A stretch of 64,000 nt of DNA. It comes from Scleroderma bovista (lineage: Eukaryota; Basidiomycota; Agaricomycetes; Boletales; Sclerodermataceae). The translations under genes and the position numbers were made by a program. Every line of letters begins with the position of its first letter. Within the stretch, counting starts at the first letter, position 1. The notes beneath the pieces are model-generated. The model had not been told where the DNA came from, ran no database searches, and was given only the letters and a program-made list of their open reading frames with translations. Of the stretch, positions 23,566 through 35,190 are shown piece by piece. The stretch lies in NCBI GenBank assembly GCA_037178675.1, contig JAYMGJ010000120.1:62001-126000 (forward strand), in the 5' to 3' direction.

Positions 23566-24110
23566 TAACTGGCACCACTGAAACCACAGGCGCCCGATAT
23601 GTATTACGGTGTTGAGTCAAAAGTTGTCTTGATGGTACGAGTCGAGAATGGACTATGATGGATTCGAGTAGACTATATTTATGTTCGAACAACCAACAAA
23701 TGTACATAGTTATCGCACATCTATAATACTGACAGTCACTCCATATAAGCTTCTCTAGCCATATCAGATCAATGTAATTTTTTGTTCTAATGGCCATCAG
23801 CTCTAAAATGATACTCCAGGTATCAGGCCTTATATTTGTAGTAGAGTAATCCTCTAGATTCTGATGTCTCGACATTACCTTACAAATGACTGCGTAATTC
23901 GTCTCACCGTGATAATCATGTGCGCCATATATCATACTCCAGCAGCAAATTACATTTTTTCCCGAGGGAAGGCAGACATTATGTCTGATCAACTTTGTTC
24001 TCAGCTGCAGGCTATATTGGTTTCGTGAACTGTTATCCCTACCTCAGAAAAGACGGGTCATATGTATTTAGGCTTACTCATAGCATGGCAAACACAATGC
24101 ATTGCGAATA
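23566..24110. other. AT-rich spacer between BTB segment and Plavaka element
   Basis: A minus-strand frame of 158 codons (23992-23516) spans it and overlaps the end of the duplicated segment. Its codon composition and lack of motifs argue against a gene, but it is the only sizable frame here. Confidence 0.35.
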
Positions 24111-27100
24111 CTAATAGTAACTATTGTCCTCGTCCACTTCCGAATCGCTGGAGACATTTCCCAGGTCCAAATCCTCCTCAGTGTCGTCGTCGTCGTCGTC
24201 ATCCAAACTGTACCCAGCCCCCGAGTGCTCCCTGACCTCATCCAGGATGTCGGACTCCTTGCTTTCTCTATAAGCTTCGACATCAACTTCGTTGTCCTCG
24301 GTAATGCTTAGTGCTGGTACTTGACCCAAGTTGACTGCACTATGGCCCACGCCTATACCTGCAAAACGGGCAAACATATCACGGTCCGCAAAGCTTTGAG
24401 GGTCATCATTGAATTTCTTTAGTGTATAACTTTTGTGAGGTGAACTGGCACAGCTCGACACTAGACAAGAGTCACAAATGACTCAGTACTTCTGTGCAAA
24501 CAGAGACTGCATTTAACTAACCTAGACAAGAGTCACAAATGACTACATAGGTCAGTATCATAGTAAATGAATGTGTAGAGTAGCCTTACCTCAGTACTTC
24601 TGTGCAAACAGAGACTGAGGTACGAAACGAAAGAAAAACATCCTATAAAGAACGACCGTGATTATGTAAGGAATGCTTGGCGTGTCCATACTAAGTATAA
24701 GGGAAAAAATGGTACTGTAGGGACCAGGAATTTCAACAATAACAGTAAATGCGAGTAGCTTACATATTCACATAGAACGCTCTCCAATCATCAATTTCCC
24801 CTGGTCGCCTGGAAAGTGATGGCCCACGAGGCATTAGGAGATCTGTGCGGCCATCAACAAACGCAGGTATGATATGACAACCCCGGATAACCAGCAAGGG
24901 GTCCAAGAAACCAAATGTGTCATTACTATCTGGGACGAACCCGATCTTTGGAAGATGGGCCTGTTTAAAGCCCCATCGATGGTCTGGATCCACTCCAAGC
25001 CACCGTACCCAGAGAACTTCCATACTTCGCTTTGGCTGACTTACGCCTCCCGGACAGAAGTGGACCTGGATGTGGAAAGCACGCAGGACCTGTGCATACC
25101 AGAATGGATGCGCGGTGGGACTAGTTTCCCTTGACAGTGTCATAATGACACTGTTGTTGGAGCCAGGTCGTATCACATCTTGATCGCGGCGAATATCGTA
25201 GGTAGTGTAGTTAACCCGGAAGATCTTTGACTCGACCATTTGATGGTTTGTTAAGCGAAGACCGTTCCGATCCTCAGGTGAGAAAGATCGTTCATCCCCA
25301 TCGTAGTCCAGTCCAAGTAGCCTCGAGAGGAGATGGTTTTTGAGTTTCTGCACAAAATCTGGCTGCCAACCCCATCTCAGAAGCAAAATTCAGGAAACTA
25401 GCAGAAGTCTATACCTTCATGGCAGGATCTTCATGGTACGTTCCAATGAGGTCTGCTAAGTTGAACGTATTGTCATGTCTTGGAATATCCGTCATGACAT
25501 GATGGATCTCTGGATCGGCATCGCTTGGATCAGCATCACTAACTTCAGGGTTCAGGCATTCGCGCTGCCACCTGAGGACTGTATGCCGCCGCTCCTGCGT
25601 AGCGAATTGGTTGACCACATTTTTTTTGTTTGATTGCGAATAAAACCTCTTGACGATTTGATGAGCACGTTCACCCTATGTTTTATATGAATGTCAGCCA
25701 CATAGTATAACAACGCAGAGAGTACACACTCACGATTTGGGTGGTGTAGGAATCCGTCGTTCCAAACATCCTTATGGTTCCAACGTAGTCGCCCAGCGCA
25801 TGGAACTTGTAAGTATTGATGTTGAACGTCTTACACTGAGGTGCTGAACGTGATGGCTTCGTTTGCTGGCCAGATTGGAGTTCGGCTACTTCCCGCCTTT
25901 GTCGCTGAGCAGCTTCGTTGGGTAGTTCAACAGCTTGAAAAGCTACACACGTGCAGCTCTGAAACCTTCAGATTTGGGCAGAAAGTCGTCGCAAAGACTG
26001 CCCCAGTAATTCAAGGGATGTGTCAGTGTGAAGGCACAGCTTTGCCAGAGCGTGCCATTCGCACAGGCGGAAGAGGAGTACTTGAACAATTGTATCATGC
26101 GTTTCTGGTAGCAAGCCTTCAAATGCAGGCATTGCACACTAGACATTGTGTGGATCAGTTTATGTGGCAGCAGAAATAAGCGGTTGCAAAAGATACCTGG
26201 AGCATGTCTTCGAAATGTCGGGCAGCACACTGCGTAGTGTCAGCGACGTTTGACGGAAATTGACGGATGGTGGAAAGCCCAAAAGATGGAGTATTAGCAA
26301 ATCTAAGAGATGCGTGAAAACATTAGTAGTTACGTGGTACGGCGCTCACAAATTACACTCACCATTCATTCAGAGTATTCACAAGACTGGGATCTATTGC
26401 ATGAATGAGGCGTATCAGGTGTCTGAGGACTGTCTTGGCCACTCCAAGCTCAAACTCGTGTAGTAGATCCACCACGAGCACAGGGAATATGTTGAAACCG
26501 AACTGTCCAAGGCACTCGGCAAAGGAGTTCTAGACAAAGAACCAATTGAGCAACAGGTCGGAAATTGATGGTGCAAAAAAGGCGCACCACAGTTGGTATG
26601 AGCGACTTGGCCCCTAAGAGACGCTCTACTGCCACTCCTTTCAACGGCATGCCCAGCTGGTAGATAGCTCGCCTTGCCTCATCAATCTTGTTCCGTAAGT
26701 ATGTCCGCGCCAAGGTCAGTCTGGCTGACAGGTCGGTCAGAATCCCAAGTTGGTGAAAGTCCGATTTCAGGATTAAACACCGTGGGCACGGGCAGTTTCC
26801 TTTGTCCCGTAAAGTGCCTAAGATGACCCTGTAATATTGCGTTAGTTCACACTGGGATCAGCATCTAAGCGTGATGCCTCTGTATGAGCATTGAACCCAT
26901 CCAGTTCAAGGACGTTGAAATCCTCTGCTTGGATGACCTCGTGCACAAGGCGATTGACTTCTGCAGAAGACTTTTGAACACTTCCTGTTAATCTCCAGTT
27001 CATCAGCCGCCAGATTGACATGTTGGCCCAAGGCCAGGGTGGTGCATGGTTGTCTCTGAGTGGACTCGGACATTCCTGCCTCACTGCTGGGTCATGCGCG

Positions 27101-27783
27101 AGTTGTTCAAGTGCTGAGCGAGTGAAATTGGACAAGTCCTTGGCAGAGAGGAAAGCATCCGGGTCATGAGATGGGCGGTGGCGATACTCGCGAGCAATAC
27201 CAAAGAGATTAAAATGAGTGCGGAAAGAATCGAATACATGGAGAATAACCCGTCTGATGATAGACGGCTGCTCAGCAGCCATGGGGGGAACAGGTACCGG
27301 AGGAGTGGGTAGGATGTCACGGAACCTGGCAGGCAAACGACGTGCACGAGGGGGAAGTATTTCATTTGGTGGGTCCGGTCCTATGATTGGGCTGGAGGCG
27401 GGAGATCCAAGTCCAACAGGGTTCACCAGATCCAATGGAGGATCACCCAAGGATGGACGTGCTACGCGCACACTAGTGCCTGCAGAAGTAGCTTCAGTAG
27501 TCTCCATGTACTGCGCTTGTGAATTAGACAACATTACTTGACCGCAACAACGGACACTCACCTCGCCACCATGACTTGGATTGGTTGAAGCATGACAATC
27601 CGGATCCAATCTCAGACGCTTCCTGGGTGGTTCTCCATTTGCCACAGGTTGGGTACTCGATCTTCCAGTATGAGAACGGAGCTGGTGTTGGTAGGATGGA
27701 CAAGAAGTACGGTGCTGGGCCAGGTACCGTGGGACTGTAAAGGTACGATTACAATGAGTTGAACACTTGAAAGTTGTTGACAT
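24111..27783 (-). mobile_element. Plavaka (CACTA-group) transposon, internally deleted
   Basis: The transposase gene reads leftwards from the ATG at 27783. An N-terminal zinc-finger-like motif (CSTHCNRTFTVPRYLAQH) is followed by RRLPARFRDILPTPP, DSFRTHFNLFGIAREYRHRP, VHEVIQAEDFNVLELDGF and ASRLDADPSVN. The reading then jumps to LGTLRDKGNCPCPRCL, YLRNKIDEARRAIYQLG, VDLLHEFELGVAKTVLRHL, FRLCEWHALAKLCLHTD, KFHALGDYVGTIRMFGTTD, a PGEIDDWRAFYVN stretch and FADRDMFARFAGIGVGH. The C-terminus is acidic (YSLDDDDDDDTEEDLDL). From knowledge of the family, a few hundred residues normally lie between the parts meeting at 26820-26845. They are missing here, so the copy cannot encode a normal transposase. 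Terminal inverted repeats were not identified. Confidence 0.82.
24461..24617 (-). repeat. Tandem pair: a 49-bp sequence with and without a 47-bp intron
   Basis: Copy A (24461-24509) is continuous. Copy B (24522-24617) is the same sequence interrupted at 24543-24589. On the minus strand the interruption starts GTAAGG, contains the branch-site-like ACTGAC and ends TGTAG. Removing it restores copy A base for base. The two copies are separated by 12 bp and lie in the Plavaka gene between its last two coding segments. Confidence 0.88.
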
Positions 27784-28035
27784 CAGTAGCCATGAGCCAA
27801 GAAATACGATGATGGTGAGGCCTATGGACTTCATGGAAGGCGACAAGCTCAAGTCACAGCAGGCTGGCGGGAATCTGCTTGACAAGGGTTCTGGGAACGC
27901 CATGTTAGGAAGGCGCAGGCCACGGACTGAAGGGCGACGAGGTCACCGGTGTCATCTGTGTCACTGCCGTCACCTAGCTCCGTGACGATTGTGATGCCGT
28001 ATGCCGTTTACTTGAGTGGGCACGCCGGGGAGGGG

Positions 28036-31000
28036 TCACTCTATCGACGTGTTTGTAACACTTCTAAAACCGTTCTGATACGCATGGGACGCGAGCTCGG
28101 ACGTATTGAAGGCGTGCTGAGTGGGACAGATGACCAAGCCCAAGACGGCGATCACAAATACAGCACAAGCGCATATGAACCAGATATGATCATGTTCAGA
28201 GCGAGCTTCTCGCGCCAGGCCTGACGCACGTCTTGTCGTTTCATACACCCAAACCACTTCAGGAAAGGAGACGGAATCCACCAGGTGAGTAGCCAGCACA
28301 ACAGGACCCATCGTCTTCTTGCCGATGTCTCCCTCACCGTCTCTATCGTCTCGCCTTCCAGAATTTCACCCGGCAGCGTCTCCTTGGGTACGTGTCCCTC
28401 CTTATCCGCAGTCTGAAACATATTCCTAGAGGGCGCGTACGATTCGGTACCGTAGTTAGAATTGGAATCGTCCCGATCGCTCGTTAGACGGCTGCGGTAA
28501 TCGAAATCGTCGCTCCGCATGGACTTGTCTTCGTCTACATCGTCCTCGTATTCGCGGTGGAAAGACGATCCCCGACCGACAAGTGGTGCTTGGTCACCGT
28601 ATGTGTTCCCAAATCCAGCATCTTCACCTCTAGCGACTGAAGGAGATAGATATGGCGCATAAGGATCGCCGGCGTTACCCTGGCGTACGTCTAGCCCGGC
28701 TTCGACCTCGGCATCACGTAGGCGGTGTAGAGACAGTCCTGTCTCTAGGTGTGTAGATTGGTAGTACTGATACTGGACTCTTACCTTAGCTATGTAGGCT
28801 TGTACTTAGCTTACTAAGCAACTTCCCTCTTTCCTCTGTATATGTTTGATCTCAGTCCTGGAGTGACTGAACACCTCTACTCTCCCTACTTCCTCTAGTT
28901 TCCCCAGTCCCTGGGAGCTCTGCCAGACCTCCAGAAGCCCCTGGGTCGAGCGTGCCTCACCTGAGGCAGCAGCAACACCCAACCCCCCCCTACAGCGGTT
29001 GCGCTTCTGCTCGTCGACGTCTGCTGTGCGTAGGCAGTCCTCCAGCGCGTGGAATGCCACCTGGGACATGAACACCTGTGTACCGTCATAATCACCACCG
29101 TTGCAAACTCAGTGACAATATCGCTCACCTTGAACTGACCTACGACCACATCTGCCTTGCCAAGCCCCAATGCCGACCTTGCATGTGCAATCCCGTCTCT
29201 CTGCTCCCTCTCCTCCGGTATAAAAACACCCTCCGCACTCAGAGGGGTACGGTACCTCCTCCAAAATTCCCCAATCTCGACGCCCACTTCCCATATTCTT
29301 CCCCTAGCACCTGCACTCCCACCACCACATCGCGCCACAACGGCCCCCAGACCCGCACTCCTCACCTGCACCTTGACAGCGCGCCCCTCGAGCTGGTTGG
29401 GCAGACGCGCATCATTGGGATTTATGCAGAATATTATGCAGAATATATACCACGGCTGCGTCTCGGACAGTGTGTCGAACAACGTATCGAGTGCAGCGCG
29501 GAACTCGCCTGCGACACACGGTGCTCCCGCTCCACTCCCACCTGCACCGCTGGTACCGCCGTCGCCGTGCTGAGCTGCATCTTCGTCGTCCCGATCTTCC
29601 TCAGCGATTGTGGCTGTGGCGGTGTCGCGCCCCACGGGCATCCGTCTCACGGTGCCCTTGCGCCGAGTAGAGGGCGCGCGCATAGGTTTGACAGGTTGCT
29701 GTGCCGCTACGATGGTATCCTCACTCTTGGGATGTGCTTGCGTTGCGATGGCTTTGCCCAAGAAGAGACCTTTAACGAATGGGTTGATGGATCCTGCGCC
29801 TTCCATTGCGTCGGTGCCTGTGCCCAGCCCCGCACCAGCAGCAGACACAGGGGCAGAGGCGGATGCAGAGGCGGAAGTCCCCCGAAGGAGAGCCACAAAG
29901 TCCAGATTGAGGGCATTGAGGTTGCGTTCCAAGAACCCCTCCGACGAATATGTAACAGGCCCGTTGAAGTGATTAACTGTAAACGTAGCGTATCCAGATC
30001 GATCCATTGCACCGAGCTTGAATGAAGAATGGTTTCCCCATCTCTTTCTGAACGCCTCAATCATCGTATGGTCCGTCTTTTTATGCGATCGACGGGCCTG
30101 GTCATCCATGATATGAATGAGTCCACCAGGTTTGTTCTGAAGAAGGCGAATACATTCCGAATTGTCGAAGTAGGGGATGGGGGGGACGAGTGAGGCTATG
30201 CCTTCGCTTTTGTATTCGTCCACGTGTGCCTCAAATAGGCGGCGCTGGATAAAATGATGCAAACGCTCGTTTGCAAAGTTAATGCAGAATTGGTCGAGTG
30301 AGTTGGGGCGACCGGTCATGTTTTGTGGACCAGGAAGATCGAAGAGTCCGATAAAGGTATCGAGTCTCTGCAAAGACGCTGGTTGATATGTTCGTTAAGC
30401 CAAGCGAACAAAAGAGAATATAAGGTCTTAGCGAGGTCGTCACGATTATCAGAAGCTCCATCAGGATCGAGAAATACGGTGCAGAGCTCCTTCTTGACCA
30501 ATTTAGTCTTGTAGGAGAGGGCGTTCTCGAGTGCGGAAGGCTGAACGCCAAGGAAATCCGCTACAAGAGCCAGAATATCTGTGTTACGTATGACCGCAGC
30601 GTCAACGTCGCGAGAACGGTCGATCGTGAATTCAAGGTTGCCGAGGTGGAGGATGGCGGCGATGAGTCGACACATCTGCGCAACGTGCCACTTTGAGAGG
30701 CCGATGGTTTTCAGAGCGACTTTTCTGAACGTTTCAATGACGAACTCTGCAGCGGGTACTTGGCTAGCGAGTTTGGATCCTTTTTTGCCTGGATTGGAGA
30801 CGGAGAGTTCCAGAAGCGATTTGATGGCGAGACGCCGGTTTTCGGATTTGCCGCTTGCAGTTTCTCCGCTGTCATGGTGCATTAAGCATGTTAACGTGGA
30901 GTGCATCTACGATGTACGCACCTAAACAGCATAGACTAGTCCTGCCTAGTCCGTCTCATGTGGTAGTACGCATTGTTCGCCAGCTGACGGATGTGTGGCG

Positions 31001-31142
31001 GCAGAGGGACCCTCCCTGGAGTGGTGTCTCTATACTCTGCTGCATACTCGTGCAAGACCGGATCTGTATTTGATGAAACATATTTGTGCGGGTTTACTAC
31101 AGCGAGTGCGGATCGCAAGCTTGATGGCGGAAAAATGTCGCC
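28036..31142 (-). pseudogene. Chitin synthase with myosin-motor domain (class V type), truncated and frameshifted
   Basis: Reading leftwards from about 31140, the myosin-like head begins inside the domain (LAVVNPHKYVSSNTDPVLHE, LPPHIRQLANNAYYHMRRT), then the P-loop GETASGKSENRR, IAAILHLGNLEFTIDRSRD, FIGLFDLPGPQNMTGRPN, INFANERLHHFIQRRLFE, a Gly/Ala-rich insert, CINPNDARLPNQLEGRAVK and VGQFKVFMSQVAFHALEDC. The linker and first membrane region follow (LLCWLLTWWIPSPFLKWFG, IAVLGLVICPTQHAF). Two extra bases near 28190 shift the frame, a solo LTR (28726-28994) splits the linker, the first part of the motor is missing, and everything after the first membrane region, including the whole glycosyltransferase domain, is absent. 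The family makes cell-wall chitin at growing tips. This copy cannot. Confidence 0.85.
28726..28994. mobile_element. Solo LTR inserted in the chitin synthase pseudogene
   Basis: A 269-bp block starts TGTAG and ends CTACA (TG...CA termini) and is flanked on both sides by GCGG (28722-28725 and 28995-28998), a 4-bp target duplication. Removing it restores the chitin synthase linker frame (EQKRNR joined to LRDAEVEAGLD). It contains a TATA-like TGTATATG near 28840. No internal retrotransposon sequence is present, which fits recombination between two LTRs. Confidence 0.8.
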
Positions 31143-31901
31143 TGGCCGGGCGGAGGGGTGAATGAGCACAAACAGTGTTAAGTAACGGGTGTTGCGCCTT
31201 TCCACCTGATTGCTATGCAGAGTCGTTCATCTGCGAGATTACCTACGAAGGGAAGCATGTAAGTCCCACAGCCACTTATAACGGTAAATGGTGGGGGACT
31301 CACCAAATAAAAAGAATATCCATCTAGTTGATCTCTTTCAGCTGGAACATACCCTGCGCGACGATCAACTACGATTTGTTCGAATAGGTATCGTCGCAGA
31401 TGACCTTGCTGGGAACGTGGTGACGAACAGACATCCCATGCAGTGGGAAAACGCACCTTCAGCCGTCGAAGAACAAGTACTGCCAAGGTAGCCAAAGGGT
31501 GTAGTTGGGTGTGGTGGAGGGCATAGCGATAAGGTATGGAAGCTTGATGATGGAGCCAGACGAGGGTGGCGGCAGCTCCGGGCAAGCGAACAAATGGGTG
31601 ACAATGCTGAGCACTGAGTACTGAGCGCTGCGCAGCGATGAGGGGAAGGAGAAACCATGTGGTCACGTGCATGACCTTTGTGCCCTCATTCCTACCACTG
31701 CACACTGCAACGATGTGATTTCCCATCTTCCACTTTTGCTTTTGCATCTGGTTTCACTAAAAATTCCCTGTAGGCTTACATTGCAACACTCGATTTACTG
31801 CATAGTATAGATAGGCTTGTTCAACGGCGTTCAACGGCTACTCTCAAGGCAGGTAACTCCATGTCGACAGGATTCTCAAACGGTTTGGCTGGTACGTTTT
31901 T
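31143..31901. other. Spacer upstream of the chitin synthase remnant
   Basis: Expected N-terminal motor sequence of the chitin synthase is not found here. A minus-strand frame (31747-31178) has no recognisable motif. A T-rich stretch with a TTTTTTAG end precedes the F-box-like gene stop. Confidence 0.4.
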
Positions 31902-32784
31902 TTAGCGGGGTGCGGCATTGTATTGGACTAATGACATACCTTCTACCTTCTTCCTCCAGTTAACCAGCTCCTCAGCATATTCCCAAAACCCCCCATAAAC
32001 CAAGTAGGGCGAATATAGGACTGAATTCAAGCAGACGATGCGACGGTCATTCAACCTTTCTCTCTGGAGGTTGTCTATCAGATCATCATATCTCTCGTAT
32101 TCACTCCTCCACAACACGAGGACTTTTAGGTTGATAGACGTCAAAATTTCGCGGAGCAAATTAAAATCTGACCGAGATGTACTCCAGGGAACCGAAAGAT
32201 GGGTAAGCTGGATTAGCCTCGTGAGCCCAACAGGGAAACCCATCCAAGATGACCAGGCGTTGGTGAGGTGCAAGTGGGTGATGCGGTGGGCAACCCGTAA
32301 GTTGGGCAAGTATGAACGCTGATTGTGGAAGATGCCTGACAAGTCCATTGACAGGGAGGTCAAAGGAAGAGCATCCAGGGGCTCGATGAAGGGATTCTTC
32401 GTGCCTAGGTGATGGAAAATGACACGCAGAGTGAGATCAGTAATTCCTTTACAGAGGTGCAGGATTTGTGTGGCGTGGGTGTCTCGTACTGCCACCCCAA
32501 TATAGAGTGTTCTAACTGCAGAAATAGCAAACTGCGGGCGGTACTCCAATGAAGTGATGAAACATTGGGCTGCAGAATCAGTGCGAAAGATGGCCGAGTG
32601 GTAAACAATCTTTTGCACCCTAACAAAAACCATTTAGCTCTGCAGCAGAAAGTCAATATAGAACTCACCAGACTAGAACCCGGCGAGCAACAAGTAAATA
32701 GCGGTGGGGCCGCGAATGCTCTGCGGCCGCGATAAGAAAGATCTCGCGCTCAAGTTCGTCAGGAAGACGACTGAATACTGGCAT
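31902..32784 (-). CDS. F-box-like leucine-repeat protein
   Basis: Two exons. Exon 1 starts MPVFSRLPDELEREIFLIAA, a typical F-box start, and ends RYLLVARRVLVW. A GTGAGT...GTTAG intron joins to VQKIVYHSAIFRTDS in phase. Irregular leucine repeats follow (LHLCKGITDLTL, LDALPLTSLSMDLSGIF, VAHRITHLHLTNAWSSWMGF, LTRLIQLTHLSVPWSTSRSD). The protein ends EGMSLVQYNAAPR. The family is numerous in mushroom fungi and presumably supplies SCF ubiquitin-ligase receptors, a role inferred from the F-box. I chose the ATG at 32784 because the F-box starts there. An in-frame ATG at 32910 would add an unusual 42-residue leader. Confidence 0.75.
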
Positions 32785-33651
32785 TGGAATGAACTTTCGG
32801 GGGTTTCGTTCGGTGAGTCCAAATATTCCTTCTTTTAATTCAGGTCCTGCAGCCAAGCTCACGAAGATACATGTACAGTGGTGCAAGGTTTTTTTCATTG
32901 TATTCGGCACGTCAACATGATCGGAAACTCTCTACTTCGGGCTACCTGTCAGGGAGAGTGGACCGTTGATGGGACAAATCGGTATGTTTTCCTATCCAAG
33001 CTACTTTGAACTTTGTTAAGAACGAAGACCCTTTGTTGGGGACCTTGAGCAGTGCTACGGATTGAGTTCCAACCACGATGAACCTGATCTGTGGGTCGAT
33101 TCTAACTGCATAAAGGTCCACCTTTGCCAGACATGAAGATTTTTCAGATTGCCGCCATCCAAATCTTCGAGCCAGAGCCAAATGTGACCTCTGGAGTGCT
33201 GATTAGAAATCACGCTTCACACAGAAGTGAAAAGCAGTCTCATCGCGCCCACTGTTTGCTCACTAGCTTTGTGTTTACATTCAATTATTGATCCCTACCA
33301 GGCGGTGCGCGGTGTAGTCCAGACATGAGGTCCTTGGGTGTTCCAAGGATGGAACTTAGCCTATGCATGGTGTGTACAGCATATCAGGAACAATGATCTT
33401 TCTTCGCTAATGGATTTTTATCGCTCCACAGCAATCCAAACTTGCCCTAGTGAAGTACGTAGCCTTTCATTCCATTCTTCGACTAAACTAACAACATTTG
33501 ATCGGAAATTCGGATATTATGATCACCATTAGTCAAAGACGTGATCCACACCTCCGTCTCAATGGATCTGATCCGGTTTTGGTTAATAAGGTAAAAACTG
33601 CAGACTTGACTGATCCCCAACATTTGCAGTCATTCCATATCTCTATCATCA
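32785..33651. other. Divergent intergenic region
   Basis: About 0.87 kb between the F-box-like gene and the second DUF6698-type gene. No coding motif or repeat array was seen. Confidence 0.45.
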
Positions 33652-35190
33652 ATGGCACATGCAGGTGTTCACCGGGCTTCTGAGCCTGAAGCCAGTTACC
33701 AACAGCGGATCGCTACCTTGGAATCCGAACTTGCAACCCTTCATCAAGCAGATGTTGATCGTGAAGCGTGAGTTTTTCGGTCCTCATAGAAGATTTCGAA
33801 AGTTAAATTTCTACTGCAGCACTACTCAGCGCTACCGCAAGCTTGGACGAATGATACGAAGGGTGGTAACACTTGTAGATAATGTCAGTGACTTAGTCAC
33901 TGAGGCTGATCGCCGCAACCAGCCCATGGATCACAGCGCCCGCGGGGAAACACTCACTAGTAGTTCTGATGAGTAAGTCATGTATTTAAAATGACAACAC
34001 TACCAGTTGACTTCGTAAACAGAGAGAACCGCTTATATAAATGCTACCAAGAGCTGTTACGCTGGATTCCACAGCTTCGCCCAGTATTTGCACACAGTAA
34101 TGGTGTGCGCTTGGACAAGATCTTCAAAGCGGTGGGGCTAAAGTCAAATTAGTTTTCAAATTTGGCTAATGTGACTACAGCTTCTTGTTGGCGCAGATGG
34201 TGCACGTGGTGACGATGCCTCACGGCTGAAGACCGCTGTTGTTGGCTGGCTGATGGCACAGACACCCCCTCCTGAGCCAGAGTTACTTCCGTATGACAAA
34301 TCCGGGAGAGGATTTTATAACGACGCTACCGGTAGGCTCCTATGTCCAGTTGACTATGATTGGGACAATCCTCGGTAGGGCACTTGATTTGATTACCGCA
34401 CATTGCTAACTTCAGCATGCTTCGGTCTCAGGCACAGGCAAAATGTTCGGGATTTCCATCCTGACTTTCTCGTTACTGCCAATTCATGGCCGATTTTCCT
34501 TTATGCAAACGGCAGGTACAATCCCAACTTTCCAAACCATGGCCTTTTTAAGGGGGAGCTCCTTGTCAAGGTAAGCTTAGCGTCTCATTGCTTCACAATT
34601 TGACTGATGACTTTGCAGGCGTTCAAGTACATCTTCACCTCTCCATCGTCTGCTGATCTCACAGCGGATGATTTAAATTCTGAGTTCCTCCTAGCACAGC
34701 CCAGGAGGCATCGTCGCAATGAGCGACGCACGCGTACCAATGTAGCCACTCTACTCGGGATGAAGACCGTAGCCCCACGAGCAATCGCATATATTGCTGT
34801 ACAGGTGAGCATTTTTGCCGCTGTTGCCATACAACTCATCACCAATCTGTCAGCTCTACTTTGCATTGGCGAGCTGTGGCTCATGGTGCATTGTTGACAT
34901 GTTCTTCGACTACCATCAATTCTACAAGAATATCGTCGCCTTCTTCGAGGACACTGCAGATACGGAGGCAGAAGAATTCATCAAGGAGTTGGTGTTGTGG
35001 TGGAACCGGTCAGTAACTACAGCATTCATCGCAGAGAGGACTCATTCAATTTCACAGGCAAGTGTTTGGCCCAGCAAGTATGGTCACTTACGCCCCCCAA
35101 GCTGCTGACAATATGTCAGTGGCGGCTTCATTCAAGAAACGCCGGACAGCCAATATCAGCAGCAACACTTCCATGCGACACCCCTTGTAA
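33652..35190 (+). CDS. DUF6698-type basidiomycete protein, second copy
   Basis: Exons at 33652-33767, 33820-33972, 34023-34131, 34181-34374, 34432-34570, 34619-34804, 34854-35008 and 35058-35190 join in one frame. The N-terminus is coiled (YQQRIATLESELATLHQ), then RKLGRMIRRVVTLVDNVSD, QELLRWIPQLRPVFAHS, a core with LLCPVDYDWDNPR, DFHPDFLVTANSWPIFLYA, NHGLFKGELLVKAFKYIFTS, NVATLLGMKTVAPRAIAYIA and VDMFFDYHQFYKNIVAFFED, and a tail VFGPASMVTYAPQAADN. The last intron must run 35009-35057 (GTCAGT...ACAG) to reach this family-like tail. Function is unknown. It is more similar to the gene at 2145-3630 in motif order than in sequence, so the duplication is old. It ends about 1.1 kb before the KDZ element. 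Confidence 0.78.

Noticed and set aside
25841..26179. 112-codon plus-strand frame
   Set aside because: It is antisense to the Plavaka segment that reads FRLCEWHALAKLCLHTD and KFHALGDYVGTIRMFGTTD on the minus strand.
29078..30025. 315-codon plus-strand frame
   Set aside because: It is antisense to the chitin synthase motor domain. The GC-rich coding strand leaves the opposite frame open by chance, and its content is Cys/Arg/His-rich and not protein-like.
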